Shown here piece by piece: positions 19,247 to 28,621 of a DNA stretch of 64,000 bases. Position 1 is the stretch's first letter, and each line of letters opens with the position of its first letter. The position numbers were made by a program, and so were the translations under genes. The notes under the pieces were generated by a model. It had not been told where the DNA came from, searched no databases, and saw nothing but the letters and a program-made list of their open reading frames with translations. Source of the DNA: Siminovitchia fortis (GTDB taxonomy: Bacteria > Bacillota > Bacilli > Bacillales > Bacillaceae_C); contig NZ_QYTU02000011.1 in NCBI RefSeq assembly GCF_003605365.2, positions 1 to 64,000 on the forward strand. The letters run 5' to 3'.

Positions 19247-20689
19247 TTGGAGAAGCTGTTTGAACTAAGCCATCAAAACCCGGCATTATTCGTTGACATC
19301 TTAGAATCCATTAAAGATGCAATCTTAATTACGGATCATGAAGGAACAACGCTTTGGTTGAATTCCGCAAGTGAAGAGATGCACGGCATTCCTAGAAATA
19401 AAATTACCGGTAGAAACGTAAGAGATCTGGAAAAGGAAGGTTTATTCGAACCTTCCGTATTGCGAATGACCCTTGAGGAAGGTAAAAATGTCAGTACTGT
19501 TCAAACCGTGGGCAATGGAAAAAAATATATTGCAACAGGGCATTTAGTAAAAAATAAAGATGGAAAGGTAATTGCTGCCGTCGCACATTTGCGCGATATT
19601 ACGGACGCAGTAAAAAACACATCAAAACTCCAGGAAATTGAAGAGTTATTGGAAAAGTACAGTGCCCAAATTAGAAAGTTGACAAACATGCAAAAGAATA
19701 GCAATAGAGCTGAATATGTTAACTTTGGCGGGAAAAGCAAGAGCCGTGTGAGTGCCAGAAAAATTATCGAAAAAATTGCCGCTGTTGATACAACAGCTTT
19801 AATCGTAGGTGAGACGGGGACGGGCAAAAGCTTGACCGCAGAAAAGATTCATATGTTAAGCAAAAGAAAAAACGGACCTTTCATACAGATTAATTGTGCA
19901 TCCTTACCAGACTCCCTCTTGGAATCCGAATTATTCGGTTATGAGAAAGGATCTTTTACAGGAGCAACTTCAAAAGGAAAACAGGGGTTGATTCAGGCAG
20001 CCGAAACTGGAACGTTATTTTTAGATGAGATCGGCGAGATGCCAATACACTTGCAGACAAAAATATTACATTTTCTTCAATCGAAAACATATATGCCGAT
20101 CGGTGCAAGAGAGCCAAGATATGCAGATGTACGGATTATTGCAGCAACCAACAGGGATTTAGAAGGTATGCTTGCTGAAGGGACGTTTCGTTCGGATTTA
20201 TTTTACCGATTGAATATACTGACAGTGAAGATGCCGGCTTTACGGGAAAGCCGCGATGATATCAAAGATTTGGCCATTTACTTTTTGGATCTGTACAATG
20301 GGAAATACAATAAAAGCAAACACTTCTCAGAGGGAGTGTTAAAAAACTTTTTGCAATATTCCTGGCCGGGAAATGTACGGGAGCTGGAAAATTTAATCGA
20401 ACGCCTTGTGATATTATCAGAGGATAAAGTCATTGAGGAAAAGGACCTGCCTCAGAAAATGATCCGGCGGAATATGCTTTCAAGTTCACCATCTCATTCA
20501 AATCATGCAACAATGCCAGAAATACTGGAAGAAATGGAAAAAAAGATGATCATCGATGCTCTTGAAAAAGAAAACTCGACAAGAAAAGCGGCCAAATATT
20601 TAGGCGTTACACAATCGTTGCTCATGAGGAGAATTAGAAAATATAATATTCAGCTCGTAGTTGAGGCGAGCAAATCGTTTGTGAAATAA
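19247..20689 (+). CDS. sigma-54-dependent activator, PAS + AAA+ + Fis HTH
   Basis: 480 aa from TTG 19247, which has GGAGG 8 nt upstream; ATG 19232 is in frame but only 1 nt from the preceding GGAGG. PAS domain about 20-125 (ILITDHEGTTLWLN), short coiled linker, AAA+ domain with Walker A GETGTGKS, sigma-54 contact loop GSFTGA (Ser where GAFTGA is usual), Walker B LDEIGEMP and sensor RADLFYR-type RSDLFYRLN; C-terminal Fis-type HTH (TRKAAKYLGVTQSLLMRRI). The PAS domain probably senses the permease substrate. RocR/BkdR-like in architecture. Confidence 0.92.
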   Translation: MEKLFELSHQNPALFVDILESIKDAILITDHEGTTLWLNSASEEMHGIPRNKITGRNVRDLEKEGLFEPSVLRMTLEEGKNVSTVQTVGNGKKYIATGHLVKNKDGKVIAAVAHLRDITDAVKNTSKLQEIEELLEKYSAQIRKLTNMQKNSNRAEYVNFGGKSKSRVSARKIIEKIAAVDTTALIVGETGTGKSLTAEKIHMLSKRKNGPFIQINCASLPDSLLESELFGYEKGSFTGATSKGKQGLIQAAETGTLFLDEIGEMPIHLQTKILHFLQSKTYMPIGAREPRYADVRIIAATNRDLEGMLAEGTFRSDLFYRLNILTVKMPALRESRDDIKDLAIYFLDLYNGKYNKSKHFSEGVLKNFLQYSWPGNVRELENLIERLVILSEDKVIEEKDLPQKMIRRNMLSSSPSHSNHATMPEILEEMEKKMIIDALEKENSTRKAAKYLGVTQSLLMRRIRKYNIQLVVEASKSFVK

Positions 20690-20824
20690 CTTATCGCCTA
20701 AGGCAAAAAAGATTATTGTCAGCATACAATATAAGTGGCGCCATAGGCCGGAACATCTTGTTTGCAGGCACTATTTTTTTTGGTAAACTGATGTTTACAA
20801 GAGAACATTTCAGGAGGAAATACG

Positions 20825-21379
20825 ATGCTGCTAATGAAGGATATTATCCGGGACGGGCATCCCACTTTAAGAAAAGTCGCTAAAGAAGTGCCGCTTCCGC
20901 CTGCTCCCGCTGACATAGAAACATTAAAAAGCTTGGAAGAATTTCTAAAAAACAGCCAGGATCCGGTCATCAGTGAAAAATACGGCCTTAGAGGCGGAGT
21001 CGGCCTTGCCGCACCGCAAATCAATGTTTCCAAGCGAATGTTTGCCATGCGTGTAAGCGATGATAAAGGAAAGGAGTACAATTATGGGTTCATCAACCCG
21101 AAAATTGTAAGCCATTCGGTTGAAAAAGCTTATTTGACATCAGGCGAAGGATGCCTGTCAGTTGACAGGAGTATTCCGGGATATGTATTCCGGCACGCAA
21201 GAATTACGGTAAAAGGCTATAATGCGGAGGGCGAAGAAATAAAACTCCGTTTACGGGGCCTCCCGGCCATCGTCTTCCAGCACGAACTCGATCACCTGAA
21301 CGGCATCATGTTTTATGACCATATCGACAAAAAGAATCCGTTCCAACTGAAAGAAGAGGCGATTCCAATCGAAAATTAA
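20825..21379 (+). CDS. def: peptide deformylase
   Basis: 184 aa type-II (Gram-positive) deformylase removing the N-formyl group from nascent chains. Motif 1 GVGLAAPQI, motif 2 GEGCLSVD (metal Cys), motif 3 QHELDHLNG (metal His pair and catalytic Glu). Metal is Fe2+ or Ni2+/Zn2+. AGGAGG is 7 nt upstream of ATG. A 16-nt palindrome GTAAAC-tgat-GTTTAC sits about 27 nt upstream, of unknown meaning. Corresponds to B. subtilis defB (ykrB). Confidence 0.96.
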   Translation: MLLMKDIIRDGHPTLRKVAKEVPLPPAPADIETLKSLEEFLKNSQDPVISEKYGLRGGVGLAAPQINVSKRMFAMRVSDDKGKEYNYGFINPKIVSHSVEKAYLTSGEGCLSVDRSIPGYVFRHARITVKGYNAEGEEIKLRLRGLPAIVFQHELDHLNGIMFYDHIDKKNPFQLKEEAIPIEN

Positions 21380-21380
21380 A

Positions 21381-21403
21381 TCCGGATTAGTCCGGGTTTT
21401 TTT
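21381..21403 (+). terminator. def terminator
   Basis: TCCGGA-tag-TCCGG hairpin followed by GTTTTTTT; short stem, and it abuts the ykrA stop on the other strand. Confidence 0.55.
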
Positions 21404-22194
21404 CATTTCATTGTTTCAAAAGATCCAGCCAACAGGCCCACTTCCTTCAACCCGTTTACAATCCCGTCATTTTCCACATCTGTTGTTACAATATCCGCAT
21501 GTTCTTTTACCACATCATGTGCATTGCCCATAGCTACGCCGGTTCCCACTTCTCGCAGCATTTCTATATCATTCATGCCATCCCCGAATGCATACACATC
21601 TTCCATTTTGAAACCGAGCCGTTTAATCAGTTGCCGGATCCCCCTTGCTTTTGACCCGCCTTTTGGAACGATGTCCAGCGCCAGTTCATGCCACCTGATG
21701 AATGACACTTCATGAAAGGAAGATAAATATTCCGCTTCATTCTCCTTGGTGAATAACAGAGCCTGGTATATATCTTTTTTCGTGTAAAATTCAGGATCGT
21801 AATCGGGGTAAGCCAATTTCAGTGTTCCCAGGCTCTTTCTGACACGGTCATTGTTTTTCGTGTTTGTTTTTAATGTCGCCTCATTCATATAAACCAGGGC
21901 ATGTTCATGCCTGTTGGCCGTTTTCTCAATATTTTTCAATATCTCCTTGTTTATGGCATTTGCAGCAATCACTTTGTTCTCAAAAACTACATATTGTCCA
22001 TTGAAGCAGACGTAGGAATCAATATTTAGCTCCTTCAGCAAAGAAGAAATCATAAAGGGGGCCCTTCCGGTTGCAATAGCCGTATAAATCCCATTTTTCT
22101 GCAATGTGTGAACCGCTTCCTTGGCTGATGCCGGCAGGTTTTTATCCCCGTCCAATAACGTACCGTCAATATCAAAAAATACAATTTTATTCAT
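21403..22194 (-). CDS. ykrA: Cof-type HAD-IIB phosphatase YkrA
   Basis: 263 aa. HAD motif I FFDIDGTLLD, motif II in TAIATGRAP, motif III/IV GSKARGIRQL and FGDGMNDIEML, typical for Cof/YbiV-like sugar-phosphate or FMN/PLP phosphatases. The C2 cap lies around 80-185. ATG 22194 gives the standard N-terminus (MNKIVFFD); the in-frame TTG at 22224 and ATG at 22203 are alternatives since the ribosome site is weak. Substrate unknown. Confidence 0.9.
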   Translation of the reverse strand: MNKIVFFDIDGTLLDGDKNLPASAKEAVHTLQKNGIYTAIATGRAPFMISSLLKELNIDSYVCFNGQYVVFENKVIAANAINKEILKNIEKTANRHEHALVYMNEATLKTNTKNNDRVRKSLGTLKLAYPDYDPEFYTKKDIYQALLFTKENEAEYLSSFHEVSFIRWHELALDIVPKGGSKARGIRQLIKRLGFKMEDVYAFGDGMNDIEMLREVGTGVAMGNAHDVVKEHADIVTTDVENDGIVNGLKEVGLLAGSFETMK

Positions 22195-22359
22195 GTTCAA
22201 CCACATCCACTTTGTTATTTCCAATGATATCCATGATGGAGAATCCTATTTTCAGCATATAATAAAACCAATAAACTTGCACAAAAAGAGGCTGCGGATT
22301 CCAAGAGGCTTTTACTTTGGACAAAAATCGGTTAAAATGAATGTAAGGAGTGATTCACC

Positions 22360-22431
22360 ATGTTTAAGAAGCTAAGACGGAAGCTTTTAAAACAATGGAA
22401 AGATTTGCTCAAGAAAAAGACAATTGCCTGA
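22360..22431 (+). CDS. 23-aa cationic peptide, unrecognised
   Basis: A short frame too small for ordinary gene calling: starts MFKKLRRKLLKQWKD and ends with a Lys-rich stretch then TIA; 11 of 23 residues are Lys or Arg, and only one Asp is acidic. ATG has AAGGAGTG 8 nt upstream, a good ribosome site, and a stem-loop (CCCTCT / AGAGGG) lies 25 nt after the stop. It would form an amphipathic basic helix. Role unknown: could be a membrane-active, toxin-like or regulatory peptide. Confidence 0.6.
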   Translation: MFKKLRRKLLKQWKDLLKKKTIA

Positions 22432-22456
22432 TGATTCAAATATCACCGTTTACAAA

Positions 22457-22486
22457 CCCTCTTTTTTCAGAGGGCTTATTCTTTTA
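22457..22486 (+). terminator. putative terminator after the 23-aa peptide
   Basis: CCCTCT-tttttc-AGAGGG followed by CTTATTCTTTTATT, a U-rich but imperfect tail. Confidence 0.55.
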
Positions 22487-22600
22487 TTATATATCATTCC
22501 TCCCTGGAAAATCCCCGCGCGTTAAAACATGCATTCATTGCAGCTTTTTAATATAATAGAGAATATTGGAATTTGAACACGGAGCTAAGGAGAGAAAGTG

Positions 22601-22810
22601 ATGATTTATAAAGTGTACTATCAGGACAGCATGACGGAGATGCCTGTCCGGGAAAATACGAAAGTTTTGTTTGTTGAAGCCGGAAGTGAGCTCGAGGTAC
22701 GCCGACATTTGAAAGACCGCCAAATCAATATCGAATTCATTCAACTGTTGGAAGGACCTTATCTTGAATATGAAAAGAACAGTCCGAACTTTAAATTGGA
22801 GACTGTATAG
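22601..22810 (+). CDS. rpoY: RNA polymerase epsilon subunit
   Basis: 69 aa, same length as B. subtilis RpoY (YkzG, DUF1447). Characteristic start [19 protein letters not shown] and LYVEA-like LFVEAGSE segment. Epsilon is a small Firmicute-specific RNA polymerase subunit resembling phage Gp2. ATG 22601 rather than GTG 22598, with AAGGAG upstream. Stop is 3 nt before rnjA, the conserved rpoY-rnjA operon. Confidence 0.96.
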   Translation: MIYKVYYQDSMTEMPVRENTKVLFVEAGSELEVRRHLKDRQINIEFIQLLEGPYLEYEKNSPNFKLETV

Positions 22811-22813
22811 GAT

Positions 22814-24481
22814 ATGAAGTTTGTAAAAAATGATCAGACAGCTGTTTTCGCCCTGGGCGGTTTGGGTGAAATCGGCAAAAACACATACGGTGTACAGTTC
22901 CAAGATGAGATTATTCTGATCGATGCCGGAATTAAATTCCCTGAAGACGAGCTTCTCGGAATCGATTATGTCATCCCCGATTACACTTATATCGTCAAAA
23001 ATGAAGATAAAGTGAAGGGACTTTTCATTACGCACGGCCACGAGGACCATATTGGCGGGATTCCTTACCTGCTGAGGCAAGTCAACATTCCTATCTATGC
23101 AGGAAAACTTGCCATGGGCCTGATTAAAAACAAGCTTGAAGAGCACGGACTTCTCAGGAAGACGACGCTTTATGAAATCAAAGAAGAGGATGTCATCAAA
23201 TTCAGAAAGACATCGGTTTCTTTTTTCAGGACAACCCACAGCATCCCGGATTCATACGGGATTGTTGTAAAGACCCCGCCCGGAAATATCGTTCATACAG
23301 GCGATTTCAAGTTTGACTTTACTCCTGTTGGAGAACCGGCTAACTTGACGAAAATGGCGGAAATCGGAAAAGAAGGCGTCCTTTGCCTGCTGTCGGACAG
23401 CACAAATGCGGAAGTTCCCCATTTCACCATGTCCGAACGCAAGGTCGGGGCAAGCATTCAAGATATTTTCCGCAAGGTGGACGGCCGGATCATATTTGCA
23501 ACATTTGCATCAAATATCCACAGATTACAACAGGTTGCTGATGCAGCGGTAGCCAATGACAGAAAAGTTGCTGTTTTCGGGAGAAGTATGGAAGCAGCAA
23601 TCGAAATCGGCCAAGAACTGGGATACATCCGCGCTCCAAAGGATACATTCATCAATACGCAGCAGCTTAACAGGCTGCCGGCAAATAAAGTGACGATCCT
23701 TTGTACCGGAAGCCAAGGTGAACCAATGGCCGCATTATCGCGCATCGCCAATGGGACGCATCGCCAAATACAAATTCAGCCAGGGGATACGGTTGTGTTT
23801 TCATCATCTCCCATCCCCGGAAACAAAAACAGTGTCAATCGAACGATCAATCTTTTATACCGTGCGGGAGCCGACGTCATTGCAGGCTCGCTGAACAATA
23901 TCCATACTTCAGGGCACGGCGGACAGGAAGAACAGAAGCTGATGCTGCGGCTCATGAAACCGAAATTCTTCCTTCCGATCCACGGGGAATTCAGAATGCA
24001 GAAAATGCATGCACAATTGGCCGTTGACTGCGGAATTCCTGAAGAAAATTGCTTTATCATGGATAATGGAGATGTCCTTGCACTCAGCTCCGATTATGCG
24101 GAAGTTGCGGGTAAAATAACGTCCGGATCTGTATATATCGATGGTAGCGGAATCGGGGACATCGGCAATATCGTCCTGCGCGACCGCCGGATCTTATCAG
24201 AAGAAGGCCTTGTCATCGTTGTAGTATCCATTGACATGGACAAGTATAAAATTGCGGCAGGACCCGATATCATTTCCCGCGGCTTCGTCTATATGAGGGA
24301 ATCCGGAGATTTGATCAATGAAGCCCAAAGAATGCTCTCAAAGCATTTAAATAAAGTCATGGATCGCAAGACAACCCAATGGTCTGAAATTAAAAATGAA
24401 ATTACGGACACATTATTGCCGTTCTTGTACGAAAGAACGAAAAGACGCCCGATGATTTTGCCAATTATCATGGAAGTCTAA
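22814..24481 (+). CDS. rnjA: ribonuclease J1
   Basis: 555 aa metallo-beta-lactamase/beta-CASP ribonuclease with 5'-3' exo- and endonuclease activity in mRNA decay and 16S rRNA maturation. Zn motif HGHEDH at residues 74-79, later DSTNAE, beta-CASP VFGRSME and [10 protein letters not shown], and C-terminal domain ending in ILPIIMEV. Length and sequence closely match B. subtilis RNase J1. Cotranscribed with rpoY and ends at a strong terminator. Confidence 0.98.
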   Translation: MKFVKNDQTAVFALGGLGEIGKNTYGVQFQDEIILIDAGIKFPEDELLGIDYVIPDYTYIVKNEDKVKGLFITHGHEDHIGGIPYLLRQVNIPIYAGKLAMGLIKNKLEEHGLLRKTTLYEIKEEDVIKFRKTSVSFFRTTHSIPDSYGIVVKTPPGNIVHTGDFKFDFTPVGEPANLTKMAEIGKEGVLCLLSDSTNAEVPHFTMSERKVGASIQDIFRKVDGRIIFATFASNIHRLQQVADAAVANDRKVAVFGRSMEAAIEIGQELGYIRAPKDTFINTQQLNRLPANKVTILCTGSQGEPMAALSRIANGTHRQIQIQPGDTVVFSSSPIPGNKNSVNRTINLLYRAGADVIAGSLNNIHTSGHGGQEEQKLMLRLMKPKFFLPIHGEFRMQKMHAQLAVDCGIPEENCFIMDNGDVLALSSDYAEVAGKITSGSVYIDGSGIGDIGNIVLRDRRILSEEGLVIVVVSIDMDKYKIAAGPDIISRGFVYMRESGDLINEAQRMLSKHLNKVMDRKTTQWSEIKNEITDTLLPFLYERTKRRPMILPIIMEV

Positions 24482-24499
24482 ATCTGTGATGTGAATAAA

Positions 24500-24538
24500 A
24501 AAGTACCGCCTGCATGGAATGCAAGGCGGTACTTTTTT
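24500..24538 (+). terminator. rnjA terminator
   Basis: Stem AAGTACCGCCTTGCAT-type (GTACCGCC / GGCGGTAC) followed by TTTTTT. Confidence 0.92.
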
Positions 24539-24595
24539 ACTGTTTAGAAAGTTTAAAATTTGGCCAAGTTTTCTATATGAAATGATGATATGATA

Positions 24596-24718
24596 TGTCC
24601 AGCTTCAGGCGCCATCGGCTCGAGGTCATAAGCCAATCGCTGATGAAGGCAAACTACGCCTTCTTCAGCGATTGGCTTATGCTTGTCGCCGATAAGCGAG
24701 CGCCTTGCGCTTTTCTTA
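24596..24718 (-). repeat. dispersed intergenic repeat, type B copy 2
   Basis: On the minus strand the ktrC TAA stop is itself the start of TAAGAAAAGCGCAAGGCGC; the element ends GGCGCCTGAAGCTGGACA. It contains a 16-bp inverted repeat (ATAAGCCAATCGCTGA and its complement) around a GAAGGC / GCCTTC core, so the ktrC 3'UTR would be a long hairpin without a U tail. Confidence 0.85.
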
Positions 24719-25378
24719 TTCAACTAATACTTTTTTCTCAAAGCGGTTAATGTCGGTATCCGCGCCAATAATGATTAAAATATCGTTCATCTGCAACGGA
24801 TCATTGGCCTGCGGCGAGACGATAATTTCTTTTCCCCTTTTAATGGCGACGATATTCAGTCCGTATTTTGCCCGTATATCCAATTCAACAAGCGTATACC
24901 CTGCCAACAAATCATTGACCATCACTTCGACGATACTGTATTCCTCCGACAGTTCAAGATAATCGAGGACATTGGTGGAAACGATATAATGCGCAATCCG
25001 TCTTCCCATATCGCGCTCAGGGTGAACGACGTGGTCTGCCCCGATTTTCCGAAGCACCTTTTCATGGTAATCGTTTTGCGCTTTAACAGTTATGTGTTCA
25101 ACACCCAGTTCTTTCAAAATAATCGTTGTCAGGATGCTGGATTGGATATTATCCCCTATGGCGACGATGACATGGTCAAAATTGCGTATTCCTAAACTTT
25201 TCAAAACGTTTTCGTCCGTAGTGTCGGCAATGACTGCCTGTGTCGCTATGGAAGCAAATTCATTGACACGGTCTTCACTGATATCGATGGCCATTACTTC
25301 CATCCCCTGCTCTGTCAGGGAACGGACAATGCTCCCGCCGAAACGCCCGAGGCCGATAACCGCAAATTCTTTTTTCAA
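24716..25378 (-). CDS. ktrC: KtrC, regulatory RCK subunit of K+ uptake
   Basis: 220 aa. RCK-N Rossmann domain with GLGRFGGSIVRSL and acidic D at strand 2 end (AIDISEDR), ADTTDENVLKSLG; RCK-C domain from about 135. KtrC forms an octameric ring gating KtrD, binds ATP/ADP and, at RCK-C, c-di-AMP in B. subtilis. KtrD is at 58280-59641. Usual rnjA-ktrC adjacency but on the opposite strand, convergent with rnjA. Confidence 0.94.
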   Translation of the reverse strand: MKKEFAVIGLGRFGGSIVRSLTEQGMEVMAIDISEDRVNEFASIATQAVIADTTDENVLKSLGIRNFDHVIVAIGDNIQSSILTTIILKELGVEHITVKAQNDYHEKVLRKIGADHVVHPERDMGRRIAHYIVSTNVLDYLELSEEYSIVEVMVNDLLAGYTLVELDIRAKYGLNIVAIKRGKEIIVSPQANDPLQMNDILIIIGADTDINRFEKKVLVE

Positions 25379-25500
25379 CTTTCATTCCTCCACTCTTGCT
25401 ATGCTGCCATTTTAGCATACTTGGAAGTCATTAACATACAAAACATCGCTTAAGTACTGCTAAACCGTAAAAAAAAGCAAACTCATCTGTTAAGACGAAT

Positions 25501-26136
25501 TTACTTTCTGATGACCCCATTTTTAAAAGCATAAATGACAGCCTGCGTCCGGTCCTGCACTTCCAGTTTGCTCAATATATTGCTGACGTGTGTTTTAACT
25601 GTTTTTAAAGTGATAAAAAGCTCATCCGCAATTTCTTTGTTTGCTTTCCCTTCAGTCATTAATGTGAGAATTTCCATTTCGCGGTTCGTTAAATCTTCAT
25701 GGAGGGGGCGCATTGTGCCATGATGCAGCTTTTTCATCATTTTATCCGTAACCTCGGGTTCCAGGACTTTCTGTCCTTTGTAAGCGGATCTGACAGCATC
25801 CGCTATATCGCTGGCTTTGGAGGTTTTTAACATATACCCGGCGGCTCCCGCCTCCAGTGCCGGATATACTTTTTCATCATCCAAAAAGCTTGTTACGATC
25901 AGTACCTTCGCTTCAGGCCATTCCTCCAGAATTGCTCTCGTGGCATCAATTCCGTTCATGCCTTCCATGACCAAATCCATTAATATGATATCCGGGCGCA
26001 GCGACAAGGCAAGGTCAACGCCTTGTTTTCCGTCCACCGCTTCGCCGATCACTTCTATATCCTCTTGAACTGATAAATAGGCCGAAACACCAATTCGGAC
26101 CATTTCATGATCATCAACTAACAAAACTTTGATCAT
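25501..26136 (-). CDS. liaR: LiaR/VraR-type response regulator
   Basis: 211 aa NarL/LuxR-family regulator. Receiver with acidic pocket DDH at 8-10, phospho-acceptor D54 (LMDLV) and K in MLKTS near 104; C-terminal HTH LTNREMEILTLM..IADELFITLKTVKTHV. Partner of LiaS 3 nt upstream. The liaF-S-R order identifies it: it activates liaIH when lipid II-targeting antibiotics disturb the envelope. Confidence 0.93.
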   Translation of the reverse strand: MIKVLLVDDHEMVRIGVSAYLSVQEDIEVIGEAVDGKQGVDLALSLRPDIILMDLVMEGMNGIDATRAILEEWPEAKVLIVTSFLDDEKVYPALEAGAAGYMLKTSKASDIADAVRSAYKGQKVLEPEVTDKMMKKLHHGTMRPLHEDLTNREMEILTLMTEGKANKEIADELFITLKTVKTHVSNILSKLEVQDRTQAVIYAFKNGVIRK

Positions 26137-26139
26137 TTT

Positions 26140-27180
26140 TCATCCTCCCTCCTGGTTTGGCAGAGGAATTTTCACTTCGATACTTGTTCCCCTTCCCGGC
26201 AAACTGACGATCTTGACATTTCCTCCAATTTCCGACGCTCTTTCCCTCATGTTTGTTAATCCATAGGAACCGGCTTTTTGATCGTCCATGCTGAAGCCTT
26301 TACCGTCATCAACCACCTTTAAAAATACGAATTGATCCACTTCCATCATATGGACTTCAAGCGTTTTTGCTTTAGCGTGTCTTAAAGTGTTTGAAACCGC
26401 CTCCTGCAATATGCGGAATAAGTGGTCTTCAATTCCTTTTTCCAATTGAACGTCCTGTAAATTCCATGTAACCTTCAAAGGCAGTTTGGCCGTCAATTCG
26501 GACAGCAGTTCCTGCATGCCTGCCTTTAGGGTTTTGCCTTCCAACTGAATCGGCCTGAGATGAAGAAGCAGTGCCCTCATTTCGGATTGGGCTTCATTTA
26601 TGATTTCTTCGACCAAAGCTCTTTGTTTTGCAGTGGTTTCACTTGTTGGATCAGGGCTTTGATTGATTGCTGATAAAAGCATCGTTGCAGCAAAAAGCTG
26701 TTGGCTGACAGAATCATGAAGTTCTCTTGCCAGCCGATTTCTCTCCTGAGTGAGAACCTCTTCTTTTAATTCGCGGTTCCATTTCACCCGTTCGTTGGTG
26801 AATTTTTGATATAACAGCGTTTGCTCTTTTAGCCTGGCTCGTATGTTATCGATCCCTTGCCAGATTGACGGAAAATTATCGTTTTTTGCGGGCGGAATAG
26901 TTACCCGGTCATAATTTCCCCCTTCCAGCTCCAAAAGGCTCCATTCAATCTTTTCTACCTTTTTATCAATAGAGATTCCGACTATGTAACCGGCGATCGA
27001 ACCCACCAATAAACATATGGCGAGGATAAAAAACACATTCGGAACAAGCAAATAATTTTTTTGCATCAATGATTGATACCAATCCGTATCAACAGTGAAT
27101 AGAAAAATCAAAAGAACAAATAGAAAAACGAAGAGGGCCAGAGACGCAAAGTAAAATGACAAAGTTCTGGCCATTTTCAT
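26140..27180 (-). CDS. liaS: LiaS/VraS-type sensor histidine kinase
   Basis: 346 aa intramembrane-sensing kinase. Two transmembrane helices (10-30 and 45-68) with only a short extracellular loop, HAMP-like linker, HisKA_3 box with phospho-acceptor H155 (RLARELHDSVSQQ), and HATPase with N-box EAVSNTLRHAKA and G-box DDGKGFSMDD. Its ATG overlaps the liaF TGA (ATGA), so coupling is expected. Input is probably via LiaF, which holds LiaS off in unstressed cells. Confidence 0.94.
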   Translation of the reverse strand: MKMARTLSFYFASLALFVFLFVLLIFLFTVDTDWYQSLMQKNYLLVPNVFFILAICLLVGSIAGYIVGISIDKKVEKIEWSLLELEGGNYDRVTIPPAKNDNFPSIWQGIDNIRARLKEQTLLYQKFTNERVKWNRELKEEVLTQERNRLARELHDSVSQQLFAATMLLSAINQSPDPTSETTAKQRALVEEIINEAQSEMRALLLHLRPIQLEGKTLKAGMQELLSELTAKLPLKVTWNLQDVQLEKGIEDHLFRILQEAVSNTLRHAKAKTLEVHMMEVDQFVFLKVVDDGKGFSMDDQKAGSYGLTNMRERASEIGGNVKIVSLPGRGTSIEVKIPLPNQEGG

Positions 27181-27896
27181 GTGCGTCTCACCTCAACATC
27201 CCCAAAAATGACACTTGTAACAATTTTTATTTTCCGGGATGTTTTATCATCTCCGTCTGAATAGTAAATGACGTTGGAATTCAACAGCTCTTCTTCCTGA
27301 TTGAAAATATTTAATTTGCCGCTGATTGCTGAGTGATTAATGGTTACGGAAGCATCAATAGGCACGATGAGCTGAATATTGCCAACTAAACCACGAATGA
27401 GAACGACACTTTCTCCCGGCGGAAGCATGGTCATTCCCAGATCGATGATCGTATTTCCAAACCCGCACTGTATATTAATATCATCCCACTCAAATATTTC
27501 ATTGACAACCCTTCGGGTTCCGGAAAGCATGTTCTTGATAAAGGGTGTTTTTCTGTTGACTTTTGTCTTTTGGTCAGGCGGAACTGTGTTTACATTTATT
27601 CTCTTTGGCTGATTTTTCGTTTTTGAATACTGGATGAGTGCATAAACGGCTGCTGCGATAATGAAAATTTTAAAAACAGCCGTGGATATGATAGGGATAA
27701 AAACAAGTGAAACACCAATGATTAGATAAATCTTCTTTGAATCTTTGTGCTTATGGCTTTTCCAATAAAATATGATGAAACAACCGATGAGAAGAGGGAC
27801 AAATAGCTTCCAATTGAGCAGAAGCTCCAGCGCCACTCCAATTCCTGCGAACAGCATGGCCCAGCCAATTTTGCTGTTTCTGCTGAAGTTTTTCAT
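27177..27896 (-). CDS. liaF: LiaF, membrane inhibitor of LiaRS
   Basis: 239 aa. Four hydrophobic spans in the first 95 residues, then a cytoplasmic beta-rich domain (about 130-239) typical of LiaF/VraT (FGNTIIDLGMTMLPPGE, PIDASVTINHSAISG). Family role: inhibits LiaS until envelope stress. Directly upstream of and overlapping liaS. Confidence 0.92.
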   Translation of the reverse strand: MKNFSRNSKIGWAMLFAGIGVALELLLNWKLFVPLLIGCFIIFYWKSHKHKDSKKIYLIIGVSLVFIPIISTAVFKIFIIAAAVYALIQYSKTKNQPKRINVNTVPPDQKTKVNRKTPFIKNMLSGTRRVVNEIFEWDDINIQCGFGNTIIDLGMTMLPPGESVVLIRGLVGNIQLIVPIDASVTINHSAISGKLNIFNQEEELLNSNVIYYSDGDDKTSRKIKIVTSVIFGDVEVRRT

Positions 27897-27948
27897 TGGT
27901 GTCCCTCCTCATCGATAAATTGCTCAGTTCTGATCCTCTTCTATTCTA

Positions 27949-28602
27949 TCACGAATGATCGCTTAATTCGCTGGAATCTTGTTTGTTTAATTCTTTTGCC
28001 AGTTGCTGAATACGTGCATCAAATATGCTGATCTCATATTCATCATTCGCTTTCTTTTCTTCCCGTTCAAATAACTTTCCGATGTTTTCCATATTTTCGG
28101 CGGGAATTCCAAATTCGGTTTCTTTCAATACCCTGTTCATTTTGTTTTTCATTAAGACGACGTTTTCCTGGCCCATAAGCTCCAATCGTTTCATATGCAT
28201 ATCTTTCAGCTTCAACTTCATTTCCCGGTACTTTTGTTCCAGTTCTTCCAATTGGTTCACTGAATTGTCATAGGCATGTTTCAATCGCTCGGCACGTTCC
28301 TCATATTGAGCCTGTTCGCGCAGTGCAATTTCCGATAAATCCTCTGCCCCTACTTTTAAGGCAATCTCCCCTTGCTCTTTTCTTTTTTCAGCCATTTTCT
28401 CAATCTGCTGCCATTCTTTGTAAAATTCATCCCTCAAAAGCTTCTGTCTTTCTATCAGTTTTGAGGCTTTTTTTACTTCCGCTTCGCTTTCGCGTAAATA
28501 TTGATTTAATAAAGAGATTGGATTTGGCTTTTTCTGCTTATCAGCAATTTCATAAAAATCATCTTTTACAGCTTGCTTAATTTTTTCAAATAAAGTGTTC
28601 AT
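27949..28602 (-). CDS. liaH: LiaH, PspA/IM30-family phage-shock protein
   Basis: 217 aa from ATG 28602, with AGGGAG upstream; the frame to 28749 is unsupported. Long coiled-coil helices (EKRKEQGEIALKVGAEDL, ELEQKYREMKLKLKDMH), characteristic PspA N-terminal amphipathic start MNTLFEKIKQAVKDDF. Oligomerises into rings at the membrane to protect against envelope damage. Second gene of the operon after liaI. Confidence 0.88.
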   Translation of the reverse strand: MNTLFEKIKQAVKDDFYEIADKQKKPNPISLLNQYLRESEAEVKKASKLIERQKLLRDEFYKEWQQIEKMAEKRKEQGEIALKVGAEDLSEIALREQAQYEERAERLKHAYDNSVNQLEELEQKYREMKLKLKDMHMKRLELMGQENVVLMKNKMNRVLKETEFGIPAENMENIGKLFEREEKKANDEYEISIFDARIQQLAKELNKQDSSELSDHS

Positions 28603-28621
28603 CTTTTCAGTCTCCCTTGTT

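Noticed and set aside
20783-20798. GTAAAC-tgat-GTTTAC palindrome upstream of def as an operator
   Set aside because: Single copy with no matching known regulator; noted in the def entry only.
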